NCBI RefSeq assembly: GCF_900215465.1 | Contig: NZ_OBEH01000001.1 | Span: 682,001 to 746,000 of the forward strand | Origin: Flagellimonas pacifica | Lineage (GTDB): Bacteria > Bacteroidota > Bacteroidia > Flavobacteriales > Flavobacteriaceae | Length of the DNA: 64,000 nucleotides | Direction: 5' to 3' | Shown: positions 18,891 through 27,733 of the stretch, piece by piece | How positions within the stretch are numbered: position 1 is the first letter of the stretch | Layout of the letters: every line of letters begins with the position of its first letter | Program-made: the position numbers and the translations under genes | Notes under the pieces: generated by a model | What the model saw: the letters and a program-made list of their open reading frames with translations, nothing else | What the model was told of the DNA's origin: nothing | The model's database searches: none

Positions 18891-20540
18891 ATGAACATCA
18901 AATACATCAAAATACCTTTTGCCTCGCTTTCCGCTTCAATTCTTTTAATGAGCTGTGGTGCCACCACCCTTGTTTCAACACCGGTTGAAAACATTGATGC
19001 AGTGCCTCTTAAAGTTTCTGAGCTCTCCGAAGACCAGAAAAAAACCTGGGGCCATGCCGATCTTGTTTCAGATACCATTCCTGGAATGAGCGTGGACAAA
19101 GCCTACAAGGAAATCATTAAAAACAGAAGTGGAAAAACCGTTGTTGTTGCTGTGGTGGATTCTGGAATGGATCTAGAACATGAGGATTTGGATGATGTAT
19201 TATGGACCAACAAAGGAGAAAGACCCAATAATGGAAAAGATGATGATGGAAATGGATATATTGATGACATTCACGGATATAACTTTTTAGGCGAAGCATA
19301 TAATGAGCAATTGGAGTATGTTAGAATGTTACGCTTAAATATTGGCGATGCTTCAGCAAGAGCCAAAGCCAGATTAAAATTGGATGAAGAATATCCAAAA
19401 GCCCTTCAAAACAAACAACAGTACGAGCAGATTTTTCAGGTAGTGAAAAACGCCAATGATGCTATTAAAAAAGAACTTGGCAAAGATTCCTATACCAAAA
19501 CAGAGCTTATGGCCGTTGAAGCCAAAACGGAGGAAATGAAACAAAATGTTGCGGTAATTAATCAAATGTTCTCCTATGGAGAGAGTATTCCAAGTGTTAT
19601 GGAAGAGCTTTCCGAAGGGATTACTTATTTTACCGAGCAGGTAAATTATAACCTCAACAAAGAATTTAACGGAAGAACCCCTGTTGGTGACAATCCATAT
19701 GATCTAAAGGATAAGGCGTATGGTAACGGAAACCCAAAAAACCGGGTAGATACGGAAAGCCATGGTACACATGTGGCGGGAATTATTGCTGCTGAAAGAA
19801 ACAACGGAAAAGGAGTGAACGGTGTTGCCAAAAACGTGTAATTAATGAGTGTGCGTGCAGTACCAAATGGTGATGAATATGATAAGGATATTGCCAATGC
19901 CATTCGTTATGCGGTCGATAATGGAGCAAAAATCATCAATTGTAGTTTTGGAAAGGCTTTTTCCCCAAATGCCCAGTGGGTTTATGATGCAATTCAATAT
20001 GCCGCTTCGCGTGATGTCCTAATTGTTCACGCAGCTGGAAATGATGGGAATGATTTGGACAATGCAGAAAACCCAAACTATCCCAATGATCATAAATACG
20101 GAGGGGTGGAATTTGCTGACAATGTAATCACGGTTGGAGCTCTTACCAGCAGCTATGGCTCTGAAATGGTGGCTTCCTTTTCTAACTACGGAAAGCAAAA
20201 TGTAGATGTTTTTGCTCCGGGAGATGGTATTTATTCCACTTTACCCAATAATGAGTATGATTTTCAGGGAGGTACTTCCATGGCTGCTCCAGCGGTAGCA
20301 GGTGTTGCTGCACTGATCAGATCATATTATCCTCAGCTATCAGCATCTCAGGTAAAGCAGGTTATCATCCAATCTGGATTGAGCACAAAAGCTTCCGTAA
20401 TTGTTTCTGGAGAGCCAGAAAATGCCACTACCTTCGATAAAATTTCAAAATCAGGAAAAATGGTCAATGCCTATAATGCACTTCTCTTTGCAGACAACAT
20501 TTCAAAAGGTAAAATGACCCTGACCAAGAACACCAAATAA
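18891..20540 (+). pseudogene. S8 subtilisin-like lipoprotein protease, interrupted by an in-frame stop
   Basis: Start ATG 18891 gives a lipoprotein signal (LSASILLMSC). The first part has the catalytic Asp (VAVVDSGMDLEHEDL, about residue 89) and His (ESHGTHVAGI, about 289). Codon 317 is TAA (19839-19841) in VAKNV-stop-LMSVRAVP, and the same frame then continues with NCSFGK, AAGNDGND and the catalytic Ser in GGTSMAAPAVAG (about 462) to 20540. One base (AAA to TAA) would restore a continuous 549-residue protease of normal architecture. An insertion between Asp and His (about residues 140-280) is typical of the flavobacterial S8 family. As read, neither half has the full triad. A sequencing error or very recent mutation is possible. 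Confidence 0.88.
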
Positions 20541-20541
20541 A

Positions 20542-22398
20542 ATGAAAAAAACGTTTTTATCCCTGTTTTCCCTAATAGCCTGTATTACCATTTTAGCAGC
20601 ACAGAACAATACTTCGTATTGGCAACAGCACGCGGATTATACCATGGATGTGCAAATGGATGTTAAGACCTTTCAATACACAGGTAGTCAAAAATTAATC
20701 TATACCAATAATTCACCCGATGTTTTGAACCGGGTATATTACCATTTGTATTTCAATGCCTTTCAGCCTGGGAGCGAAATGGATGCCCGTCTCCAAAGTG
20801 TAAAGGATCCTGATAAGCGCATGATGGATGATGGGAAAAGTCGAATTGCTTCCCTCTCGGAAAGTGAAATGGGCTATTTGCACGTACAATCCTTAAGTCA
20901 AGATGGAAACACCGTTTCTTTTAGCGAGGAAGGAACTATTTTGGTGGTGGATTTGGCAAGCCCAATTCCGGCAGGAGGGAAAACAGTTTTAGAAATGGAA
21001 TTCAAAGGTCAGGTGCCACTTCAAGTAAGACGAACCGGAAGAAACAGTAAAGAAGGTGTTGCCCTATCAATGAGTCAATGGTACCCAAAACTTTCAGAAT
21101 ATGATTTTGAAGGTTGGCATCCCAATGCATATATAGGCCGGGAGTTTCATGGTGTATGGGGCAATTTTGATGTGAAATTGACAATTGATAAAAACTATAC
21201 TGTTGGAGGTTCTGGTTACCTACAGAATCCGCAGGAAGTGGGACATGGATATGAAACTTCGGGAACTACGGTAAAAATCAAAGGCAAGACCATTACATGG
21301 CACTTTAAAGCACCCAACGTGCATGATTTTATGTGGGCCGCTGATTCAGAGTACATTCACGATGTAGTTAACATGGAAAATGGACCAACACTTCATTTTT
21401 TGTATAAAAACGACCCTGAAATTATTGAAAACTGGAAGAAGCTTCAGCCAAAAACCGAAGCAGCTATGCGATTTTTCAGTAAAAACATTGGCAAATATCC
21501 CTATGATCAGTATTCCGTAATTCAAGGAGGCGATGGTGGAATGGAATATGCCATGAGCACCTTGATAACGGGAAAAAGAAATTTTGGAAGTTTAGTGGGA
21601 GTAATGGCACATGAATTGGCGCATTCCTGGTTTCAACATATTTTGGCAACCAATGAGTCCAAATATGAATGGATGGATGAAGGATTCACAACTTTCATTA
21701 GCACACTTTGTATGAACGAGATTATGGAGGAAGGAAAACAAAATCCATTTGAAGGTTCGTACAAAGGTTACTACGCCTTGGTAAATTCTGGGTTGGAAAA
21801 GCCACAGACTACCCATGCCGATCGTTTTGCCACTAATTTTGCATATGGAATTGCAGCCTACAGTAAAGGCTCCATTTTTCTATCTCAGTTAGGCTATATA
21901 ATTGGTCAGGATAAACTAATGGAAACCATTAGAAAATATTACGAAGATTTTAAGTTTAAGCACCCTGTGCCCAACGATATTAAAAGAACTGCAGAGAAGG
22001 TTTCTGGAATGGAACTGGATTGGTACTTGACAGATTGGACCCAAACCACAAATACCATTGACTATGCCATAAAAGCTGTTGAGGGAGATGGTGCAAAAAC
22101 CACTGTTGAATTGGAACGGATTGGTGAGATGCCCATGCCTTTAGATATTTTGGTAGTGAACGCAGATGGCACACAAGAAACCTATTATGTTCCGTTGCGT
22201 ATGATGCGGGGAGAAAAGGAAAATCCTTATCCCAATTTAAAAAGAACCGTCTTAGATGATTGGTCTTGGTCTCATCCAACATACAATTTTGTTATTGATA
22301 AACCTTTAACCGAAATAAAGGCTATCATGATTGACCCGTCCCAACTCATGGCAGATGTAAATGGGGAAAATAATGTGCATCAAAAAATACTTGATTAA
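20542..22398 (+). CDS. M1-family metallopeptidase
   Basis: A 618-residue exported zinc aminopeptidase-like protein, one base after the end of the subtilisin frame. Signal peptide MKKTFLSLFSLIACITILAAQ. An N-terminal beta-sandwich domain is followed by the catalytic domain with GGMEYAM (the M1 exopeptidase motif variant), zinc site HELAH at residues 357-361 and the third ligand E380 in WMDEGF. The C-terminal about 100 residues form a beta domain. Length is usual for Bacteroidetes secreted M1 enzymes. It would degrade peptides in the periplasm; the neighbouring S8 and S41 genes make this a protease-rich stretch. Confidence 0.92.
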   Translation: MKKTFLSLFSLIACITILAAQNNTSYWQQHADYTMDVQMDVKTFQYTGSQKLIYTNNSPDVLNRVYYHLYFNAFQPGSEMDARLQSVKDPDKRMMDDGKSRIASLSESEMGYLHVQSLSQDGNTVSFSEEGTILVVDLASPIPAGGKTVLEMEFKGQVPLQVRRTGRNSKEGVALSMSQWYPKLSEYDFEGWHPNAYIGREFHGVWGNFDVKLTIDKNYTVGGSGYLQNPQEVGHGYETSGTTVKIKGKTITWHFKAPNVHDFMWAADSEYIHDVVNMENGPTLHFLYKNDPEIIENWKKLQPKTEAAMRFFSKNIGKYPYDQYSVIQGGDGGMEYAMSTLITGKRNFGSLVGVMAHELAHSWFQHILATNESKYEWMDEGFTTFISTLCMNEIMEEGKQNPFEGSYKGYYALVNSGLEKPQTTHADRFATNFAYGIAAYSKGSIFLSQLGYIIGQDKLMETIRKYYEDFKFKHPVPNDIKRTAEKVSGMELDWYLTDWTQTTNTIDYAIKAVEGDGAKTTVELERIGEMPMPLDILVVNADGTQETYYVPLRMMRGEKENPYPNLKRTVLDDWSWSHPTYNFVIDKPLTEIKAIMIDPSQLMADVNGENNVHQKILD

Positions 22399-22488
22399 GA
22401 CTTTACAACAAACTCCATGTATGGGTTATACCATTTTTACTTGTAACTTAGAGTAAAACTAGGCTATCCCTGAAAGGATAATTTTGAC

Positions 22489-22890
22489 ATGGACTCTAAA
22501 GGTTTGTCATTCCCAAAAAAAGAAAAGCTCAAAAGCAAAATAGTTTTTGAGCAACTCTTTGTTGAAGGAAAGAACATCAATGCTTTTCCCATAAAGTTAA
22601 TCTACACCAAAGTAGATTTTGAAGATAGTACAACGCTTAAAGTTGGGGTGGTAGCCCCAAAGAGAAAGTTTAAGAGCGCTGTTAAACGTAACCGTATCAA
22701 ACGTCTGATGCGAGAAGCATACCGGTTGAACAAAGAGGTGGTTTTTAACAAGGTTGAAGGGAACTATGCATTTCTATTTTTATATCTTGGCAATAAGATG
22801 CCTAACTTCAATGAAGTAGACGAGTCCTTAAACAAGCTCTTGATGGCTTTTTTAAAAAAAGAATCCCATGAAAAAAACAATTCTCAATAA
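22489..22890 (+). CDS. rnpA: Ribonuclease P protein component
   Basis: A 133-residue basic protein that binds the RNase P RNA and helps mature tRNA 5' ends. The conserved AVKRNRIKRLMREAYR segment (RNR motif) is present, along with KVGVVAPKRKFKSAVKRNRIKR. The FPKKEKLKSKIVFEQLF start is typical. It is not next to rpmH here, which is usual in flavobacteria. Its 3' end overlaps the following S41 protease gene by 23 bases, so the two are translationally linked. Confidence 0.95.
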   Translation: MDSKGLSFPKKEKLKSKIVFEQLFVEGKNINAFPIKLIYTKVDFEDSTTLKVGVVAPKRKFKSAVKRNRIKRLMREAYRLNKEVVFNKVEGNYAFLFLYLGNKMPNFNEVDESLNKLLMAFLKKESHEKNNSQ

Positions 22891-24496
22891 GAAGGTCTTA
22901 ATCCCTATAGTAGCCGTTGTCTTTTTAGCAATGGGAAGCAGTTTTAAAAGTGATTTCTTCGAGATTGCCAAACAAATTGAGATTTTCACCACGCTGTTTA
23001 AAGAGCTCAACATGAACTATGTGGATGAAACCAATCCTGCCGAACTTATGGATTCTGCTATCAAAAACATGTTGGATGAATTAGATCCCTATACCCGGTT
23101 TTTAAATGAACAGGATGTAGAGGCTTATAAAATTAATAATGCTGGTGAATATTCTGGAATTGGAGCCTTGGTTCGTTCCTATGAAAGTAAAATAGTGGTG
23201 GTTGAACCATATAAAGGTTATCCAGCCGATAAGGCCGGGTTGAAAGCTGGTGATGAGATTATCAAAATTGGGGATATCAAAGTATCCGATTTTGACGATA
23301 ATGCCAGTGAACTTTTAAAAGGAGCAAATAATACCGGGATTAATATCACATTTGTAAGACAAGGAGAAACAAAGACTGCAACCCTAAAACGCGAAGGTGT
23401 TGAAGTAGATGCTGTTCCATTCTACAACATGATCGATGACAAAACTGGATATATTGTGCTCTCAAAATTCAATAGGAAAGCATCCAGCCAAACCAAGTCG
23501 GCATTACGCGACCTAAAAGGGAAAGGAGCCAAAAGGTTGGTGCTGGATCTTCGTGGAAATCCGGGGGGATTGTTGTCAGAAGCCATTAATATTACCAATC
23601 TATTTGTACCCAAAGGAGAGCTTATTGTCACTACAAAATCCAAGGTAAAAAAATTCAACCAAGAATATAAAACCAAAAACCAACCTGAGGATCTTGATAT
23701 TCCTTTGGTAGTTTTGGTCAATGGCAGAAGTGCTTCTGCCAGTGAAATTGTTTCTGGAGGTTTACAAGATTTGGATAGGGCGGTAATTATGGGGGCAAGA
23801 AGTTTTGGAAAAGGTTTGGTACAAAGACCCTTAAAACTCACTTATGGTACTCAACTAAAAGTAACAATATCCAGATATTATACACCTTCAGGGCGCTGCA
23901 TACAATCTTTGGATTATTGGAATAGAGATACAGAAGGCAATGCTGTTAAAAACACAAACTTCAAAGAATTTACCACAAGAAATGGCCGAAAAGTACAAGA
24001 TGGAGGAGGTGTAATGCCGGATATTGAAATCACTTCTTTAAAATCCAACACCCTAATCGACGCCTTGCAGCAAAACAGTGTGGTTTTTGATTTTGCTACG
24101 GACTATTATTATGATCATTCTTTTGATTCCGTGGATACGTTTGCATTCTCCGATTCGGATTTTGAAGCATTTAAACGTTATGCACAGACCCAAGATTTTT
24201 CTTTCCAAACCAAAACAGAGGAGCTTTTGGAAGACGCCATAAACAGTGATGAGCATTTATTGGGGTCGGCAGTTCAAGAAAAATATAAAGACCTACTACT
24301 AGCAGTTAACAAAGGTAAAATTTTGGCTCTGGACACTTATAAAAAAGAAATACAGAAGAACCTTGAAGATGAAATTATTAAGCGTTATTTCTACCGTGAA
24401 GGGCTTTATCAATATTACCTAAAACATGATGAGGCTATTTTGGCTGCCGCTGCTTTAATGAACGATAAGACAAAGTATAATGACGTATTAAAGTAA
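22868..24496 (+). CDS. S41-family C-terminal processing protease
   Basis: A 542-residue exported or membrane-anchored serine protease. The N-terminal hydrophobic segment (VLIPIVAVVFLAMGSS) is a signal or anchor. A PDZ domain covers about residues 90-175 (GIGALVRSYESKIVVVEPYKGYPADKAGLKAGDEI). The catalytic S41 core has LDLRGNPGG and NGRSASASEIVSGG with the Ser near 291, and the general-base Lys in ARSFGKGLVQ near 317. The C-terminal about 150 residues are helical and specific to the Bacteroidetes form. The overlap with rnpA is a common flavobacterial arrangement. Confidence 0.92.
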   Translation: MKKTILNKKVLIPIVAVVFLAMGSSFKSDFFEIAKQIEIFTTLFKELNMNYVDETNPAELMDSAIKNMLDELDPYTRFLNEQDVEAYKINNAGEYSGIGALVRSYESKIVVVEPYKGYPADKAGLKAGDEIIKIGDIKVSDFDDNASELLKGANNTGINITFVRQGETKTATLKREGVEVDAVPFYNMIDDKTGYIVLSKFNRKASSQTKSALRDLKGKGAKRLVLDLRGNPGGLLSEAINITNLFVPKGELIVTTKSKVKKFNQEYKTKNQPEDLDIPLVVLVNGRSASASEIVSGGLQDLDRAVIMGARSFGKGLVQRPLKLTYGTQLKVTISRYYTPSGRCIQSLDYWNRDTEGNAVKNTNFKEFTTRNGRKVQDGGGVMPDIEITSLKSNTLIDALQQNSVVFDFATDYYYDHSFDSVDTFAFSDSDFEAFKRYAQTQDFSFQTKTEELLEDAINSDEHLLGSAVQEKYKDLLLAVNKGKILALDTYKKEIQKNLEDEIIKRYFYREGLYQYYLKHDEAILAAAALMNDKTKYNDVLK

Positions 24497-24641
24497 ATTC
24501 ACGCTTTTTTGTTGTTTATGTAACGCAATGCCACTTGTAGCCATTACATTTTGCCAACGGTAAGCCATTTTTGTTATCTTTCTGTAACACCATCATTTTT
24601 TAGTGAACAAAAGGTGGTAACCAAACCAAAAACAACCTTTC

Positions 24642-26399
24642 ATGATTTTTAAGTTGAAAAGCGCTTGTATTGTCATCATTACTGCCCTGATGGCTTTTAG
24701 TGCGCATGCCCAAGAAAAAAAACGGCCAAATGTAATTCTTATTATTACGGATGATCAAGGCTACGGCGATTTGGGAATCACCGGAAACGACCAGATAAAA
24801 ACCCCTGTATTAGATCAATTTGCCAAAGAGAGTGTTCGTCTCAACAATTTTTATGTGTCGCCAGTATGTGCTCCAACGCGTTCCAGTTTAATGACAGGGC
24901 GTTATTCTTTGCGTACCGGTGTTAGGGATACCTATAATGGCGGGGCCATTATGGCTGCTAATGAAGTAACCATTGCAGAAATGTTGAAGCAGGGCGGATA
25001 CCGCACCGGAATTTTTGGCAAGTGGCATTTGGGAGACAACTATCCTAGCAGACCCAATGACCAAGGTTTTGATGAATCCCTGATTCATCTTTCCGGCGGA
25101 ATGGGACAGGTTGGGGACTTCACCACCTATTTTGAGGGAGACCGAAGTTATTTTGATCCTGTTTTATGGCATAATGGGGAGCAGCAAAAATATACTGGTT
25201 ATTGTTCTGATATTTTTGCGGACAACGCAGTTCAATTTATTGAACAAAACAAAGAGCAGCCTTTTTTCTGTTATCTGTCTTTCAACGCTCCTCATACCCC
25301 TTTGCAAGTACCCGATACGTACTATCAAAAATATAAGGATATAGATCCCTCAATTGCTTTTGAAAAAAACAATTCCACCTCTCGTGCAATGAGCGAGAAG
25401 GACAAGGAAGATGCCCGAAAGGTCTATGCCATGGTCACCAATATTGATGATAATATTGGAAAGTTGCTTAAAAAGGTTGGCACATTGGGAATTGCCGAAG
25501 ATACCATTATCATCTTTATGACGGACAACGGACCTCAACAACTCCGCTATGTTGGTGGAATGCGAGGGCTAAAAGGAAGTGTTTATAGAGGAGGTGTACG
25601 GGTTCCCTTCTTCTTAAGATACCCATCACAGTTTAAAGGGAACAAGGATATAGAAACTACTTCAGCCCACATTGATGTGTTGCCTACCCTAGCCCAATTG
25701 TGTAAGGTTGAAGCTCCTTCTGATAGAAAGATTGATGGTAAGAGCCTTTTGCCCCTTTTGGAAGATAAAAAGGTAGGTTGGGCAAACCGTTCCTTGTTTT
25801 TTTATTGGGCACGAAGGTATCCTGAGCTTTACCATAATATTGCACTTCAAAAAGGAGAACATAAGTTGGTTGGACAAACAAACTATAATGCCTCCATTGC
25901 CGATTTTGGTCTGTTCAACATCAAAAACGACCCCAATGAACAACAAAACATTGTACGGGAAAACCAAGATTTAGCAGTTGATTTAAAAAAGGAAATGGAT
26001 GCTGTTTATCACGAACTCATCGCTTCTGAAAATCTGGTGAATCCCCCACCAATTGTAGTTGGAAATGATGCTGAAAACCCTTTAATCCTTAACAGAAATG
26101 ATGCCTCCGGAGAACGCGGAATATGGAACCAGGAAGAAGTCTATGGAAAATGGGAGGTAGAAATTGCCCCAGGTAACTACAACATCAAGTTTAAGTTTGT
26201 GAAACCCGTTGAAGCATCTGGAAGAATGTTTTTGGAAACAGGCACCGTGGTCAGTCAAATGAAAAATGAAACCAAAACCGACGTGATTGAAATGCAAAAC
26301 GTTGCCCTCCCCAAAATGAAAGGTTCGCTTGTTCCTTTTTATATGTGGAAAGGAAAAAGGATTTTTCCTTTTTGGGTGGAAATGGAGAAAATCAAATAA
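24642..26399 (+). CDS. Sulfatase (S1 family, arylsulfatase-like)
   Basis: A 585-residue exported sulfatase with signal peptide (cut after FSAHAQ). The formylglycine site is Cys76 in CAPTRSSLMTGR, and metal and sulphate-binding motifs are visible: ITDDQGYGDLG, GKWHLGD, and FMTDNGPQ. After the catalytic core (about residue 490) there is a C-terminal beta-sandwich of about 90 residues (GKWEVEIAPGNYNIKFKFVKPV). It needs a formylglycine-generating enzyme, which is not encoded here. The likely substrates are sulphated algal polysaccharides, inferred only from family habits and the marine setting. A MarR gene follows in the same direction. Confidence 0.93.
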   Translation: MIFKLKSACIVIITALMAFSAHAQEKKRPNVILIITDDQGYGDLGITGNDQIKTPVLDQFAKESVRLNNFYVSPVCAPTRSSLMTGRYSLRTGVRDTYNGGAIMAANEVTIAEMLKQGGYRTGIFGKWHLGDNYPSRPNDQGFDESLIHLSGGMGQVGDFTTYFEGDRSYFDPVLWHNGEQQKYTGYCSDIFADNAVQFIEQNKEQPFFCYLSFNAPHTPLQVPDTYYQKYKDIDPSIAFEKNNSTSRAMSEKDKEDARKVYAMVTNIDDNIGKLLKKVGTLGIAEDTIIIFMTDNGPQQLRYVGGMRGLKGSVYRGGVRVPFFLRYPSQFKGNKDIETTSAHIDVLPTLAQLCKVEAPSDRKIDGKSLLPLLEDKKVGWANRSLFFYWARRYPELYHNIALQKGEHKLVGQTNYNASIADFGLFNIKNDPNEQQNIVRENQDLAVDLKKEMDAVYHELIASENLVNPPPIVVGNDAENPLILNRNDASGERGIWNQEEVYGKWEVEIAPGNYNIKFKFVKPVEASGRMFLETGTVVSQMKNETKTDVIEMQNVALPKMKGSLVPFYMWKGKRIFPFWVEMEKIK

Positions 26400-26443
26400 G
26401 GTATTATTCATATAAATCAGAAACGCTTTTTACAATCATCATA

Positions 26444-26476
26444 TTGGTTGTATATACAACTATTTGATTATATTTG
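26444..26476 (+). promoter_or_regulatory. marR promoter overlapped by a palindromic operator
   Basis: TATATTTG (26469-26476) matches the -7 consensus TAnnTTTG exactly. A -33 TTG can be placed at 26444-26446 (gap 22) or 26448-26450 (gap 18). The perfect 14-bp palindrome GTTGTATATACAAC (26447-26460) sits between and over these elements, five bases before the start codon region of the transcript. A bound repressor would block this promoter, so autoregulation by the MarR protein is the natural reading. Confidence 0.7.
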
Positions 26477-26480
26477 TGTT

Positions 26481-26909
26481 ATGCAGGACAGTTCAAAATA
26501 TCCAAATATTGAAACATGCAATCCATCTACATGCATATCTGGGAATATTAGAAAAAGCAATAGGATCATCGCAAATATTTTTAGAAAGCATTTAAAGCCT
26601 TTTGATATTACGGACAGTCAATTGAGCATTCTTTTTGTGGTCACCAAAGGGAGTTCCATCACTCAGAAGCGAATTTCGGAGCTGTTGTATTTGGAAAAAT
26701 CGACCGTTAACAGAAACCTGACCAGGTTAATTGAAAAGAATTTTATTTCCGCCAATTCTGATTCCTTTTTGTTTACCACGGAAAACGGCCAAGCTTTCCT
26801 TGAAAGTATTATTCCGCACTGGAATAATGCCATGACCGAAGTTCGTGGAATATTGGGAACAAACGGAGAAAACGCAATTAACCTGGTGCTAAGTAAACTG
26901 AGCAAGTAA
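26481..26909 (+). CDS. MarR-family transcriptional regulator
   Basis: A 142-residue winged-helix regulator starting at ATG 26481 (an upstream in-frame start at 26448 would lie inside the operator). The recognition region reads LSILFVVTKGSSITQKRISELLYLEKSTVNRNLTRLIEKNFI, followed by the wing. The N-terminus has three cysteines (ETCNPSTCIS plus context) that might respond to oxidation or metals. Identical palindromes precede it and the next gene, so it probably represses itself and the downstream membrane-protein gene. Confidence 0.88.
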   Translation: MQDSSKYPNIETCNPSTCISGNIRKSNRIIANIFRKHLKPFDITDSQLSILFVVTKGSSITQKRISELLYLEKSTVNRNLTRLIEKNFISANSDSFLFTTENGQAFLESIIPHWNNAMTEVRGILGTNGENAINLVLSKLSK

Positions 26910-26923
26910 TTTTTTAATAAATA

Positions 26924-26937
26924 GTTGTATATACAAC
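26924..26937. promoter_or_regulatory. Second copy of the MarR operator palindrome
   Basis: GTTGTATATACAAC is repeated here exactly, 15 bases before the start codon of the following membrane-protein gene and 15 bases after the marR stop. The same 14-bp perfect palindrome twice within 500 bases is unlikely by chance and points to a shared repressor site. Confidence 0.7.
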
Positions 26938-26951
26938 CTTAACTTTTAGCC

Positions 26952-27647
26952 ATGATCAAAGCTTCTTACATTTTACTTTTTGTAATCCTATTGGGCGTTC
27001 TACTGTGGACGCTTAACAATGCCATGAAAAAAATTGGTGTTGCTCCCTCCAAAAGAAACTCGGCCTTGGCCATAACCATCATTGGTACACTTTCTTGGTT
27101 GACACTACAGTTCTTTGTTTGGAATACGGGCTTTTATTACGACCTATCCCTCCCACCCAGGATTCCGCTATTTATGGTCTTTCCCGTATTTTTATTTATT
27201 GCGCTTTTATTGTTTAGGAACAGGAACCGCAACATAATTGTTGCCATTCCCATTGCGCTTCCCATAGCAGTTCAAAGTTTTAGGGCCGTAATTGAGGTGC
27301 TGTTCTATTTCACTTTTTCAAGTGGAGTCTTACCTATTCAGGTAACCTTTGAGGGGGCAAATTATGATGTGTTGATAGGGTTGTCCGCCATAGTCATTGC
27401 AATTTATGCAAACCGACCAAATGCCTCTGCAAAAGTGCTCGTTGTTTGGAATATTATCGGAATTCTCGTTGTCCTTTTCGCTGCTTTTATCTTTATTACC
27501 TCCTTTTATTTCCCCGCTATTTGGGGCAATACCGGCATTCCGATTGCTTTCAACCAATTTCCTTACTTGTTATTACCTACATTTTTAATGCCCTTTGCCG
27601 TTTTTTTGCATGTTTTGTCAATTATTCAACTAACCCGTAAAAACTAG
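26952..27647 (+). CDS. Seven-helix-type integral membrane protein, unknown function
   Basis: A 231-residue protein with about seven hydrophobic segments, starting at once with a membrane helix (ASYILLFVILLGVLLWTL). No catalytic motif is visible. A basic stretch (FRNRNRN) lies in a cytoplasmic loop, and the C-terminus ends QLTRKN. It is preceded by a copy of the MarR operator and lies directly downstream of marR, so it is probably regulated by it. I do not recognise the family. Confidence 0.8.
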   Translation: MIKASYILLFVILLGVLLWTLNNAMKKIGVAPSKRNSALAITIIGTLSWLTLQFFVWNTGFYYDLSLPPRIPLFMVFPVFLFIALLLFRNRNRNIIVAIPIALPIAVQSFRAVIEVLFYFTFSSGVLPIQVTFEGANYDVLIGLSAIVIAIYANRPNASAKVLVVWNIIGILVVLFAAFIFITSFYFPAIWGNTGIPIAFNQFPYLLLPTFLMPFAVFLHVLSIIQLTRKN

Positions 27648-27733
27648 GGGGTATTTCACAAAAATGGAAAGCGTTGTTAATTTCATTCCTTGGTAAATCG
27701 TTATGTTTATACATTGATTAATCCAACCACATT

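Noticed and set aside
22479..22486. TAATTTTG just before rnpA as a promoter -7 element
   Set aside because: It matches the consensus but ends three bases before the start codon and lacks a -33 partner, so it is probably chance.
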